Of a DNA stretch of 24,256 bases, positions 14,616 to 22,518 are shown in pieces. The stretch is taken from NCBI GenBank assembly GCA_013003805.1, contig JABDII010000048.1, positions 1-24,256 of the forward strand, written 5' to 3'. Both the position numbers and the translations under genes were made by a program. The notes below the pieces were generated by a model, which had not been told where the DNA came from, did not search any database, and saw only the letters and a list, made by a program, of their open reading frames with translations. This DNA is from Gemmatimonadales bacterium (GTDB lineage: Bacteria; Gemmatimonadota; Gemmatimonadetes; Gemmatimonadales; GWC2-71-9). Position 1 is the first letter of the stretch; each line of letters opens with the position of its first letter.

Positions 14616-15410
14616 CTACGAAACCGTATGCTTCGATGGGGCACCCCGAGACTGAGTCTTGGGGAGGAATGCCGCGCGGATCAACATCCACCGAACTCTG
14701 AACACGCCTTTGATATCTTCCCATGCGGTTCGGGCGATCTTGACGCGGCTGTCATCATCCTCAATCCAGAGGACGGGAATATCCTTGATGCGGTATCCCT
14801 GTTTCTCGGCGAGGACGAGCAGTTCGGTGTCAAAGAACCAAGACTCGTCCTTGACTTGTGGGACGATTTCGTTGACCACCTGCCGACTCACGGCCTTGAA
14901 GCCACATTGGGCATCACTGAACGAGGTCCAAAGCACGGTCTTGATCAAGAGATTGTAGGTTCTCGAAATAAACTCCCGTGAGAGGCTGCGAGTGGTCCGT
15001 GACGCCTTCATCAGCCGAGAGCCGGTCGACAGATCGTAGCCTTCCTGCAGAATTGCGTCGATGAGTTTCGGCAAGGCTGCCAACTCCGTGGACAGATCCA
15101 CGTCGGTGTAGCAGACTACGTCTGCATCACTCTGGGTCCAAGCATGACGCAGGGCCCGGCCTCTCCCGCGCTGGTTCAGGTGGAGGTACCGGACATCGCC
15201 GAATTCCTCGGCGAGCCGACGGCCAACCTTATCGGTTCCATCTGTGGAACCATTGTCCACGATCAGCACACGCCACTTGTAGAGGAGATGATCCCGGAGA
15301 AAGGTCCGGACTGTCTGGATACTTTTCTCGAGGACGTGAGCCTCGTTCAAGACCGGTATGACGACGTCGGCCGTTTTCGATGATGTCGGGTCTCGCTTAC
15401 TAGGTTCCAT
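14616..15410 (-). CDS. Family 2 glycosyltransferase, dolichyl-phosphate-mannose-synthase / ALG5-like
   Basis: A 264-residue GT2 enzyme, expected to load a sugar onto polyprenyl phosphate at the cytoplasmic face. Motifs are complete: ADVVIPVLNEAHVLEKS near residue 14, VDNGSTDGT at 51-59, the DxD metal site DVD at 103-105, then GSRL, and the DAQCGFKA acceptor-region motif typical of DPM1/ALG5-type enzymes. ATG 15410 leaves a short charged leader; the frame is open to 15539, but the extra residues are Arg/Gly-rich and unlike the family. No clear ribosome-binding site precedes 15410. It could supply the polyprenyl-phosphate sugar used by the GT-C-like membrane proteins in the same block. Confidence 0.85.
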   Translation of the reverse strand: MEPSKRDPTSSKTADVVIPVLNEAHVLEKSIQTVRTFLRDHLLYKWRVLIVDNGSTDGTDKVGRRLAEEFGDVRYLHLNQRGRGRALRHAWTQSDADVVCYTDVDLSTELAALPKLIDAILQEGYDLSTGSRLMKASRTTRSLSREFISRTYNLLIKTVLWTSFSDAQCGFKAVSRQVVNEIVPQVKDESWFFDTELLVLAEKQGYRIKDIPVLWIEDDDSRVKIARTAWEDIKGVFRVRWMLIRAAFLPKTQSRGAPSKHTVS

Positions 15411-15654
15411 TCTTGATACGCGCTCCTTCGCGGTACATGCTCTCAAAGCCCAGCCGCCGTGTCGTCCACCTGCCACACCCCGTCGGCCCAGGTACCCGAT
15501 CAACCGCGGTGCCAACTTGGGTGTAAGACTGTAAGACATTGTCGTACAAGATTTTACGTGGCCTCACCACGGACCAAGAATCCAACGTCTCTCGGCCTCC
15601 GTCGCAATATCGGTACCACGGGCCGGCAAAGGAACTGCTCACGGTGCTATCCAT
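15400..15654 (-). CDS. Possible 84-residue protein filling the gap between membrane protein and GT2
   Basis: A reading frame whose ATG overlaps the preceding membrane-protein stop by eight bases (ATGGATAG) and whose stop overlaps the following GT2 start by eleven, the same tight style as the other junctions. The product would be soluble and moderately basic, opening MDSTVSSSFAGPWYRY and ending near MYREGARIKNGT. The third-codon-position GC is about two thirds by my count, which does not decide the matter. It resembles no family I know. The alternative is a 236-base non-coding leader: TAAAAT on the minus strand (15556-15551) with TTGGTC (15577-15572) could be a weak promoter with a short 15-base spacer. 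Confidence 0.3.
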   Translation of the reverse strand: MDSTVSSSFAGPWYRYCDGGRETLDSWSVVRPRKILYDNVLQSYTQVGTAVDRVPGPTGCGRWTTRRLGFESMYREGARIKNGT

Positions 15655-17152
15655 CGGATCCCAGGCCGGTCGTCGGTGTCTCAATGCGCCAAATGAGGAA
15701 GATGACGACCGCCGCGAACATGAGTAAGGGAAGTGGTGAGACAACGCCGACGTTGGGGACGTACTGGGGTGCCATCTTCGACAGGGTTGACAATGCCGGC
15801 AGTTGAAATCCCTCGAGCAGCACCCGTTTGATGCTGCCAAGAATGCTGGTATCCAGGGTGTGCGGACGGGCCATTGCGAACGCCCAATTCATGGCGATCG
15901 CGATGAACGCTATGAAGTAGGTCACAACCCGGGGAAGACGTACGAGGACAACGACAGTCAGGAGAAAGAGAAAGGGAATGATCGGTACGAGATATCGGAT
16001 CCCAGTGATGTACTGGATTTGGGTGTACTGCACGCCGCTGAAGAAGATGACAAACGCGACAGCGACAGCGAGGACAAACGCCGTTTCTCTCCATGGCACA
16101 ATGCTCATCTTCTTGGCGTTGAGCCAGGGAGCGAATAGTGCGAGAAGGAGCATTGGCGCGGTGATAAAGAGTCCGAATCGCGGGTCGAGCAACAAGACCC
16201 AGAACAGATCTTGGTTCGGCCCCGTGACGCCTTGGTATCCCAGATCACTCCATTCCACCGGTGGCATGTGGTGTTGTGGTGGATAGAATGGGGAGCCAAA
16301 CGCAGACCACTGGTAGAACCAGAGTACCAAGATTGGGCCTATAGCCCCAAGTGCGTACCAGGTGGAGGTCCTGATTGCCTCTGCCCACGATGCGTCATCC
16401 CGTCCGCGCGCCACGGCGTACACACCGCACAAGGCAAGCATCATACCCCCGCTGTAATCGCACAGCAGGGCCAGCCCCGCCAGGAGTCCGGACAGAGTAT
16501 AGCGAACCCTCTTCGAAAGCCGACTGCGGCGGCCAGGGTCCCACAACAGGGCGAACGCCAAGAAGCCGAACACCCCAACGGCAAGATTCTGGTTCAGGTA
16601 GGCCGTCCGAAGGAACACTGGCGTCCCGAAGGCGTAGAGGAACGCCCCTCCAAGAGCTATGCGATTCGAAAGACCGGTTCCACCGAGCACTCGGAACATC
16701 GCGACAACGCTCAACGCGGTGAGTGGTGCCATACAGAGCATCATGGTGATGAATCCAACGAGGCCGAACTTGACATCCAACCCCCGTCGTCTCACCTCCT
16801 TGTAGAACCTGACCCGAGCAGGACGCTGGTCTTGATAGCTGGCAGTCGTATTCGTGTCTTCCCCCCGAGCGGCAAGCTCACGGCGGACAATGCGATCGGT
16901 CACTGGTCTGAGTAGGAAGTACGGAATGGCTGCGATCATCGATATGCCGGGGTTCGCACCATGGTGGGCGTGCCCATCCGGCAGTTGGAAGATGTCGGGG
17001 TGGAGACCGTGATATTCGTCTAGCCGGAAGGTTCCCTGCTCCGCAATGCTCACAACGAGAAAGTGTTCGCGGACAAAGTCCGTGGCAAAATGGAGGCCAT
17101 AGATAACCCAACACGTGAGGAACAGGCGGGTCGACATCTGTCGAATGCTCAT
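15647..17152 (-). CDS. Polytopic membrane protein, possible GT-C-type glycosyltransferase
   Basis: A 501-residue protein with about ten to eleven hydrophobic segments. After the first helix comes a long conserved-looking extracytoplasmic loop with EHFLVVSIAEQGTFRLDEYHG, then LPDGHAHHGANPGIS, rich in His, Asp and Glu. GT-C enzymes place catalytic acidic residues in exactly this first loop, but no standard family motif is recognisable, so glycan ligase, polymerase or unknown remain open. A second His-rich loop (YPPQHHMPPVEW, about residue 290) may also face outward. ATG 17152 has GAGGA about ten bases upstream, overlapping the stop of the Gfo/Idh/MocA gene; the gap between the two genes is 13 bases. 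Confidence 0.7.
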   Translation of the reverse strand: MSIRQMSTRLFLTCWVIYGLHFATDFVREHFLVVSIAEQGTFRLDEYHGLHPDIFQLPDGHAHHGANPGISMIAAIPYFLLRPVTDRIVRRELAARGEDTNTTASYQDQRPARVRFYKEVRRRGLDVKFGLVGFITMMLCMAPLTALSVVAMFRVLGGTGLSNRIALGGAFLYAFGTPVFLRTAYLNQNLAVGVFGFLAFALLWDPGRRSRLSKRVRYTLSGLLAGLALLCDYSGGMMLALCGVYAVARGRDDASWAEAIRTSTWYALGAIGPILVLWFYQWSAFGSPFYPPQHHMPPVEWSDLGYQGVTGPNQDLFWVLLLDPRFGLFITAPMLLLALFAPWLNAKKMSIVPWRETAFVLAVAVAFVIFFSGVQYTQIQYITGIRYLVPIIPFLFLLTVVVLVRLPRVVTYFIAFIAIAMNWAFAMARPHTLDTSILGSIKRVLLEGFQLPALSTLSKMAPQYVPNVGVVSPLPLLMFAAVVIFLIWRIETPTTGLGSDG

Positions 17153-17165
17153 CTGTGTGAGTTCC

Positions 17166-18218
17166 TCATTGTGCCTCGAGAGTCACGGCCTTTCCCGACG
17201 CCGTGCTGCGGTACACCGCATCGGCGATTTCCATTGCGCGCAGGCCGGCGACCCCATCGGCCAGGGGGACGTTGTCATCTCCCGCCAGCACCTTGAGAAA
17301 GTCTTGAAGCTCTTCCCGGAAAGAAATCAGGGCGGTCGATGTCCAACTTTTGAACCTCTCGCGGAGAATGATCTCTGGGTACAGCTTGATTGTTCGCTTT
17401 CTTGGGCCTCCGGGTTTCGTCTGCGTCACCAACAGATTGAACATGGGGGCGTAATAGCCACGGACCATGCCAAGATCTCCATATGCCTCTACGTAGAAGC
17501 GATATCCCTTCCATTCGGTCCAGGTGGCCTGGTAGAGCGCCGGAATACCCTCTGGGTTCTTGAGGATGGCCAGGGCATTGTCCTCGGAGCCCACGACCTT
17601 CCAAATGCGATTGCTGGCAACTCCATACACCTCAGTGACATCTCCGAGGAGGTAATGAGCGAGATCCGTCATGTGGATGCCGACATCCATCATTGCCCCG
17701 CCGCCAGACTCAGGCGCCCGATACTGCCAGTCGCTACGGAAGTTGGCGAGACCATCGTGCCCACCGAAGATGCGAAGATGGTCCAGGGTCCCGATCCGGC
17801 CCTCCTCCACCGCCTGCTTGAGGAACTTGATCGAAGGGTAGTACCGGTGGTTGAACCCAACCGCGAGGTGCGCGTTTACCGTAGACGCCAGAGTGAGGAT
17901 GCGGCGACACGAACCGACGGTATTGCTCAACGGCTTCTCGCAAAGCACATGCTTCTCGGCGCCCAAGGCGGTAGAGACGTGCTCCTCGTGAAGCGGCAGC
18001 GGCGAAGAAACGATGACTGCATCGAGGGAACTCTCGAGGAGCTGCCGATAGTCAGCGAAGATCTGTGCTTGCGTCCCTTGGGCGGCCCGCTGGGCTTGCT
18101 CGATATCCGTGTCGGCGACCGCGACTAACTCCGTTGTCGGATTCTCCCGGATACTCTGCGCTCGGAGAGTACCGACGATTCCCGCTCCTATGACCCCGAG
18201 CTTCACGGTCAATGCCAA
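17166..18218 (-). CDS. Gfo/Idh/MocA-family NAD(P)-dependent oxidoreductase
   Basis: A 350-residue sugar dehydrogenase. GVIGAGIVG at 8-16 binds NAD(P), CEKPLSN at 93-99 holds the conserved EKP with the catalytic Lys95, and GGGAMMDVGIHMTDL at 172-186 carries Asp178 and His182 of the active site. Family members oxidise or reduce UDP-sugars, inositols or glycosides; in polysaccharide loci they often make 3-keto sugars on the way to amino sugars, but no matching aminotransferase is seen here. The start is a TTG at 18218 or, more likely by spacing, the TTG two codons later (18212), which lies eight bases after a strong AGGAGG. It lies 19 bases after the flavoprotein gene. Confidence 0.88.
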   Translation of the reverse strand: MALTVKLGVIGAGIVGTLRAQSIRENPTTELVAVADTDIEQAQRAAQGTQAQIFADYRQLLESSLDAVIVSSPLPLHEEHVSTALGAEKHVLCEKPLSNTVGSCRRILTLASTVNAHLAVGFNHRYYPSIKFLKQAVEEGRIGTLDHLRIFGGHDGLANFRSDWQYRAPESGGGAMMDVGIHMTDLAHYLLGDVTEVYGVASNRIWKVVGSEDNALAILKNPEGIPALYQATWTEWKGYRFYVEAYGDLGMVRGYYAPMFNLLVTQTKPGGPRKRTIKLYPEIILRERFKSWTSTALISFREELQDFLKVLAGDDNVPLADGVAGLRAMEIADAVYRSTASGKAVTLEAQ

Positions 18219-18237
18219 TTCCTCCTCTCGGCTCCGG

Positions 18238-19698
18238 TCAGTCTTCTACCACATGAGTGGCAAAGATTTCTCGATGGTGATCCCATTTGGATTGATCGAA
18301 TCCTGTCGGCTGCAAACAGTCAGCCGCCGCGTAAGCCATAGCGAGTGCGTGGTGGGTGTTGTCGTGTGCAAACAAGCCCTGACGCCCATAGCTGAGGGCC
18401 CGGGGCAAGGTCGACACCCACTCGTCAAGCGCCCGAAAAGGGCCCTCATACCCTGAGAGATAGATCGGATACGCCTGTCGCAGACGCTTGACGTGAACCC
18501 GGAGGGGGCGCGCAGGGAGTGGGATGCCGACCTGATCGAGGTCGGCCGCGATCACGTCTCCGAGAGTCGCATCGTCCATGTCCCACCACTCATCACTCAC
18601 TTCGCATGGAAGTTCCGCGCACAATGTGGTTCGTCCACGCGGCTCCTCGAGAAGGGCGTAGTTCTTCGGCTCAGACATTCGCGTCATGCGGGTTGCCGAA
18701 CTCGGAAAGTAATGGGCGTCGAACTCGCTGAAACGGTGGACCGGAAGCTCGAGGTAGATGAGGATCATCCCCCGGAACCGAAGGGCCGCCGCCGCCTGTT
18801 GGACCGCTGGTGGGGCTGGCGGATGCATGGCGCGTGCGAGGGCAGGAATCGGAATGGTCGACCAGAGGTAATCTGCGTGAATCGTCTGGTGCTGTCCATC
18901 CTGACCGGCTTGCACCACCCACGGCGCCCCCGCGTCGCTCGGTGCCGTGAGGCCGGTCACCCGATGACCCAAGCGAAAGGACGCTCCGAGGTCGCGTGCG
19001 GCTTCGGCATAGGCCTCGGAGATCTGGCCATACCCGCGGCGAGGATAGTAAAACCGGCCGCTGCCAGGCGGTTTGAACCCAGGCACGCTGGCCAACACCT
19101 TGCGAACCAACTTGCCGAAGGAGCCCGCCGACACGCGCCGTCGGGCCTGAATGGCGGAGAGCTCGCTCGGGTCGTGGCCCCAGATCTTCTCGGCGTATGG
19201 AAAGTAGAAATCGTGGCAAATCGTCGGACCGAGGTTTGCCAGCAGTACGCCTGCGAACGTGTCCTCGCTGGTCTTCGAGCGGCCGATGAGGTTCCGCATG
19301 GCATCCCGGGCGGTGCCCAGGCTAAAGCGCGGGTCCAAGCGGAGCAGGAGGTCGATCGGAGTAAGAGGAAAGTGGATCCATTTTCCCCGGAGGTGGATCC
19401 TGCCATGACGAGGCCGGTCGAGCAGGTCATCCCCCAGCAGACGCCGGATGTCTCCCAGGATCTCCGAATCGCACGCGGGATGGAGCCGGTGGCTACCGTA
19501 GTCCAGTCGCTGGCCGCTCACCTCGAAACTACCAGCGTTTCCTCCCACCACCGGATTCTGTTCGAGCACCGTCACCGTGGCTCGGTCTTGCCTGCGCAGT
19601 CGATATGCCGCCCCCACCCCGGCTGGGCCGGCGCCCAGAATCACAACGTGTGGGAGGTGGTTGGAAGGAGGAGGCACGGGCTCAGATGGTCGCACCAT
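18238..19698 (-). CDS. UDP-galactopyranose-mutase-like / amine-oxidase-fold flavoprotein
   Basis: A 486-residue FAD-dependent protein. GAGPAG at 22-27 and the following VLEQNPVVGG segment are the dinucleotide-binding fold of the UGM/protoporphyrinogen-oxidase superfamily, and LDYGSHRLHP near residue 65 is like the substrate-side motif of UGM-related desaturases and mutases. The C-terminal 'GRQGLFAHDNTHHALAMAYAAAD' packs against FAD. It is longer than classical UGM (~370-390) and lacks the full UGM motif set, so 'mutase' should be read as fold similarity. A sugar-ring contraction or a flavin-dependent isomerisation of a nucleotide- or lipid-linked sugar fits the locus. Its ATG overlaps the asnB stop by 17 bases. 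Confidence 0.8.
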   Translation of the reverse strand: MVRPSEPVPPPSNHLPHVVILGAGPAGVGAAYRLRRQDRATVTVLEQNPVVGGNAGSFEVSGQRLDYGSHRLHPACDSEILGDIRRLLGDDLLDRPRHGRIHLRGKWIHFPLTPIDLLLRLDPRFSLGTARDAMRNLIGRSKTSEDTFAGVLLANLGPTICHDFYFPYAEKIWGHDPSELSAIQARRRVSAGSFGKLVRKVLASVPGFKPPGSGRFYYPRRGYGQISEAYAEAARDLGASFRLGHRVTGLTAPSDAGAPWVVQAGQDGQHQTIHADYLWSTIPIPALARAMHPPAPPAVQQAAAALRFRGMILIYLELPVHRFSEFDAHYFPSSATRMTRMSEPKNYALLEEPRGRTTLCAELPCEVSDEWWDMDDATLGDVIAADLDQVGIPLPARPLRVHVKRLRQAYPIYLSGYEGPFRALDEWVSTLPRALSYGRQGLFAHDNTHHALAMAYAAADCLQPTGFDQSKWDHHREIFATHVVED

Positions 19699-21583
19699 AC
19701 AGCTCTAACCACATCATGTAATTGAGCAGGCCCCATAACGCGCGTCCGTTATCGCGTCGGCCAGCAAGATGATCGTCGATTAAGGCTTGGACCGCTTCGG
19801 GCACGAATAGCCCGGAGGCCAGGATGCGGTCTCTTCCAAGATAGGTCGTCAGGATGTCCTTGAGCTCGTCCCGAAGCCACCTCGAATAGGGCATCTCCAA
19901 GCCCACCTTCTTCTTCTTCACGACGGGGTCGGGCAAGACTCCGCGCAACGCGGTTCTCATCACGTGTTTGCGCTTCAGTCCCGGAAGCTTCAGCCGGGAG
20001 GGCACTCGTGACATGAAGTTGGTGAGGTCGGGGTCGGTGAACGGCACGCGCGCTTCGAGCGAATGGGCCATGCTCATGCGATCGTTCTTTATCATCAAGT
20101 CATCCGGCAGGAATACCTCTGAGTCAATGCGGAGGAGGCGAGCAAGGACGTCGGGCGGCCCGGGCTTTTGAAAGGTCTCAGTGAAGTGGCGCACTGAGGG
20201 CTCAGGTACCAGTCGCTCGAGGACCTCCGGAGAGTAGAGCGCCTGCTTCTCGGCCTCGGAAAGAACGAAGCGCCACCAGAGATGCGCCTCCGCGGGCGGG
20301 AGGTCATGCCCACCAAGAAACCGCTTCAGTTTGAATTCCAGGCTGAGCTTCTTGTGCGATACGGGTAGCCGTCGCACCAGGGGGGCCAGGAGCCCGTGCC
20401 GAATGGCCCGAGGAATCCGGCGGAACCATTGAGTTGCCCGATACGCGGCGTGAGTGTCGTACCCGGCAAACGCCTCATCGCCGCCCTCGCCGGAAAGGAC
20501 AACGACAACTTCTTCCCGAGCCAATTGGCAGAGGAGGTAGGTCGGTATTGCCGACCCGTCGGCATACGGCTCGTCGATAAACCTGAGATACGCCGGCAAC
20601 AAATCGCGGACGCGATCTGGGGTCACGACGACTTCTTGCGCAATCGTCTGGAACTCTCGGGCCACCATGCGAGCATACGGGAGTTCGTTGAAGCTCCGAT
20701 CCTGAAATCCAACGGAATATGTGTGAATGGGCTCCCGAACATGGCGGTGCATCAAGGCCACGATCGCACTGGAGTCGAGTCCCCCGGAGAGCATGACGCC
20801 GACGGGGACATCGGCCACGAGCTGGCGGGCGACTGCCTGGTCCATCATCTGCAGGGAGGTATCGGCCGCCTGGCGAAGTGTCATCGAGTCATCGACGTCG
20901 TAGGAGACATCCCAGAACCGCTCGCTCGAGAATCCGTCCGGCCCGATCGTGACCCAGTGACCGGGAGGGATCTCCACAATGCCGTCGAATGCCGTCTGGG
21001 TTCCGGGGATGTAGTCGAAGGTCAGGTAGTCATGGAGGGCTTGGAGACAGATTCGCCGAGGAACACGCGGGTCCTCGAGGATGGCCTTGATCTCGGATCC
21101 AAAACGTACGTGGGTCTCATCCTGCTGGATGAACAGGGGTTTGACGCCGTAGGGGTCGCGAGCGAGATGGAGCTCTGCTCGTCGGGCGTCCCAGATGGCG
21201 AAGGCGTACATCCCGTTGAGGTGTCGGGCCATGTCGGGGCCTAATTCCTCGAAGAGATGAACCAGTACTTCGGTATCTGTCCTCGAGCGAAAGCAATGCC
21301 CCGCATCGAGTTCGAACCGCGCTCTGAGATCCCGAAAGTTGTAGATCTCGCCGTTGAAAACGATCTGGATTGTGCCGTCTTCGTTCGCCATGGGCTGTCG
21401 ACCAGCTGGTGACAAGTCGATGACAGACAGTCGGCGATGGCCGAGCAGCACGCGATCATCACCCCAGATACCCTTGTCGTCCGGACCGCGGTGGGATAGG
21501 ACTCCCGTCATGCGTTTGACGAGGCCGTGTTCGGAGGCGAGGGACCCCCCTCCGAGTCGCATCATTCCACAGAAGCCACACAT
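19682..21583 (-). CDS. asnB: Asparagine synthetase (glutamine-hydrolysing) AsnB-type amidotransferase
   Basis: A 633-residue two-domain enzyme. The class II glutaminase domain begins MCGFCG, and Cys2 is the expected N-terminal nucleophile after Met removal, which fixes the start. SHRGPD and the 'HRRLSVIDLSPAGRQPM' segment follow. The synthetase domain has the PP-loop SGGLDSS from Ser266 and SGEGGDEAFAGY further on. Length and motifs match AsnB. In polysaccharide and exosortase-linked loci such enzymes may amidate a sugar carboxylate (a uronamide) rather than aspartate; that reading is inference from context. The ribosome-binding site is odd: AGGGA directly abuts the ATG. The gap to the upstream methyltransferase is 56 bases with no recognised signal. 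Confidence 0.92.
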   Translation of the reverse strand: MCGFCGMMRLGGGSLASEHGLVKRMTGVLSHRGPDDKGIWGDDRVLLGHRRLSVIDLSPAGRQPMANEDGTIQIVFNGEIYNFRDLRARFELDAGHCFRSRTDTEVLVHLFEELGPDMARHLNGMYAFAIWDARRAELHLARDPYGVKPLFIQQDETHVRFGSEIKAILEDPRVPRRICLQALHDYLTFDYIPGTQTAFDGIVEIPPGHWVTIGPDGFSSERFWDVSYDVDDSMTLRQAADTSLQMMDQAVARQLVADVPVGVMLSGGLDSSAIVALMHRHVREPIHTYSVGFQDRSFNELPYARMVAREFQTIAQEVVVTPDRVRDLLPAYLRFIDEPYADGSAIPTYLLCQLAREEVVVVLSGEGGDEAFAGYDTHAAYRATQWFRRIPRAIRHGLLAPLVRRLPVSHKKLSLEFKLKRFLGGHDLPPAEAHLWWRFVLSEAEKQALYSPEVLERLVPEPSVRHFTETFQKPGPPDVLARLLRIDSEVFLPDDLMIKNDRMSMAHSLEARVPFTDPDLTNFMSRVPSRLKLPGLKRKHVMRTALRGVLPDPVVKKKKVGLEMPYSRWLRDELKDILTTYLGRDRILASGLFVPEAVQALIDDHLAGRRDNGRALWGLLNYMMWLELYGATI

Positions 21584-21639
21584 TCCCTAGTGGTCCGGCT
21601 GAGGCTGCCAACGTCCACTGCCAGCCGGCGGCTCCGTGA

Positions 21640-22518
21640 CTACATCGGACACCGGACGATGCCTCCATCGACGTCGTAGCGCTGCTGGCACGCGTCGCAC
21701 CGGTAGCCGCGATCGTCTTGCAGCATCGGGATCGAGTTGCAGCGAACACAACGTAGGGTGACCTTCCGGGACTCTGGCCGCAATGTCCCGTCCTTTTCGA
21801 AGCACATGACGTTGGCATACCCCAGGTAGAAGCGCTTGCGACCTACCATCCGCAGTCCCTCCTCCGCACCCCAGCGACGGACTTGGGCCACGGAATGGAA
21901 TGTGGCTTGTGGGGTCCAGAGCTTGTCTCCAAGGAGGCGACGCAATTGATCATCGCTCAGACGCTGTCCGAGGTGCGTCCGGGCAAACGGTTGGAGCGTT
22001 CGTATCATCCACAGTGGAACGCGATCAAGGGGAATCAATCTCTTCAAGGGCTTGAAAGCCTGAAAAATCGGATTGTAGACGCTCCAGAAATTGTACAGAA
22101 AGACCACGACCGTCCCGCCAGGAGCTGTGACACGCGCAACCTCATGAAACCCTTGACGGCAATCGGGAGTGTGATGGAGGACCCCGATCGATATCGCGTG
22201 GTCGAACGTCTCATCGCCGAAGGGAAGTTTCAGGGCACTTCCGTGATAGACTGTCGCCTCGGGGTTGATTTCTCGACAGCGATTGAGCGACTGGAGGCTT
22301 ACGTCCAGGCTCGTGAGGCGGGCGCCGCGATCGATGAGGCCGCGCGAGATCTCCCCGATTCCCGATCCCACGTCTATGACGGTACGCCCCGCTATGTGTT
22401 CGTCAGGCAGGAAGTCTCGCAGATAGGCGCGCCACCAAGCGATTCTGTTTTCGCCGCCTTCAATGAACGGGTACCTGTCGTAGTGCGACTGTGTTTGTGT
22501 TTGTAGCTCAACCGCCAT
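21640..22518 (-). CDS. Class I SAM methyltransferase with C-terminal zinc ribbon
   Basis: A 292-residue methyltransferase. The SAM-binding motif I is VIDVGSGIGE (Asp49 to Glu56), then LTSLDVS and HAISIGVLHHTPD, as in UbiE/Methyltransf_11 proteins. The N-terminus HYDRYPFIEGGE is typical of SAM methyltransferases acting on glycan- or lipid-linked targets. The end has four cysteines, Cys257/Cys260 and Cys274/Cys277, spaced as a zinc ribbon like Trm112-type tails. ATG 22518 was chosen over the upstream open frame (to 22689) because GGGAG sits five bases before it and the extra 57 residues are Arg/Ser-rich. It overlaps the preceding membrane gene by 11 bases. Likely O-methylation of a sugar, but the target is not shown. 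Confidence 0.85.
   Translation of the reverse strand: MAVELQTQTQSHYDRYPFIEGGENRIAWWRAYLRDFLPDEHIAGRTVIDVGSGIGEISRGLIDRGARLTSLDVSLQSLNRCREINPEATVYHGSALKLPFGDETFDHAISIGVLHHTPDCRQGFHEVARVTAPGGTVVVFLYNFWSVYNPIFQAFKPLKRLIPLDRVPLWMIRTLQPFARTHLGQRLSDDQLRRLLGDKLWTPQATFHSVAQVRRWGAEEGLRMVGRKRFYLGYANVMCFEKDGTLRPESRKVTLRCVRCNSIPMLQDDRGYRCDACQQRYDVDGGIVRCPM

Noticed and set aside
17115..18128. Plus-strand open frame of 337 codons
   Set aside because: Antisense to the Gfo/Idh/MocA gene, whose EKP and DVGIH motifs are intact.
18493..19725. Plus-strand open frame of 410 codons
   Set aside because: Antisense to the flavoprotein gene, which has a clear FAD motif and operon-style overlaps; no family features in the antisense translation.
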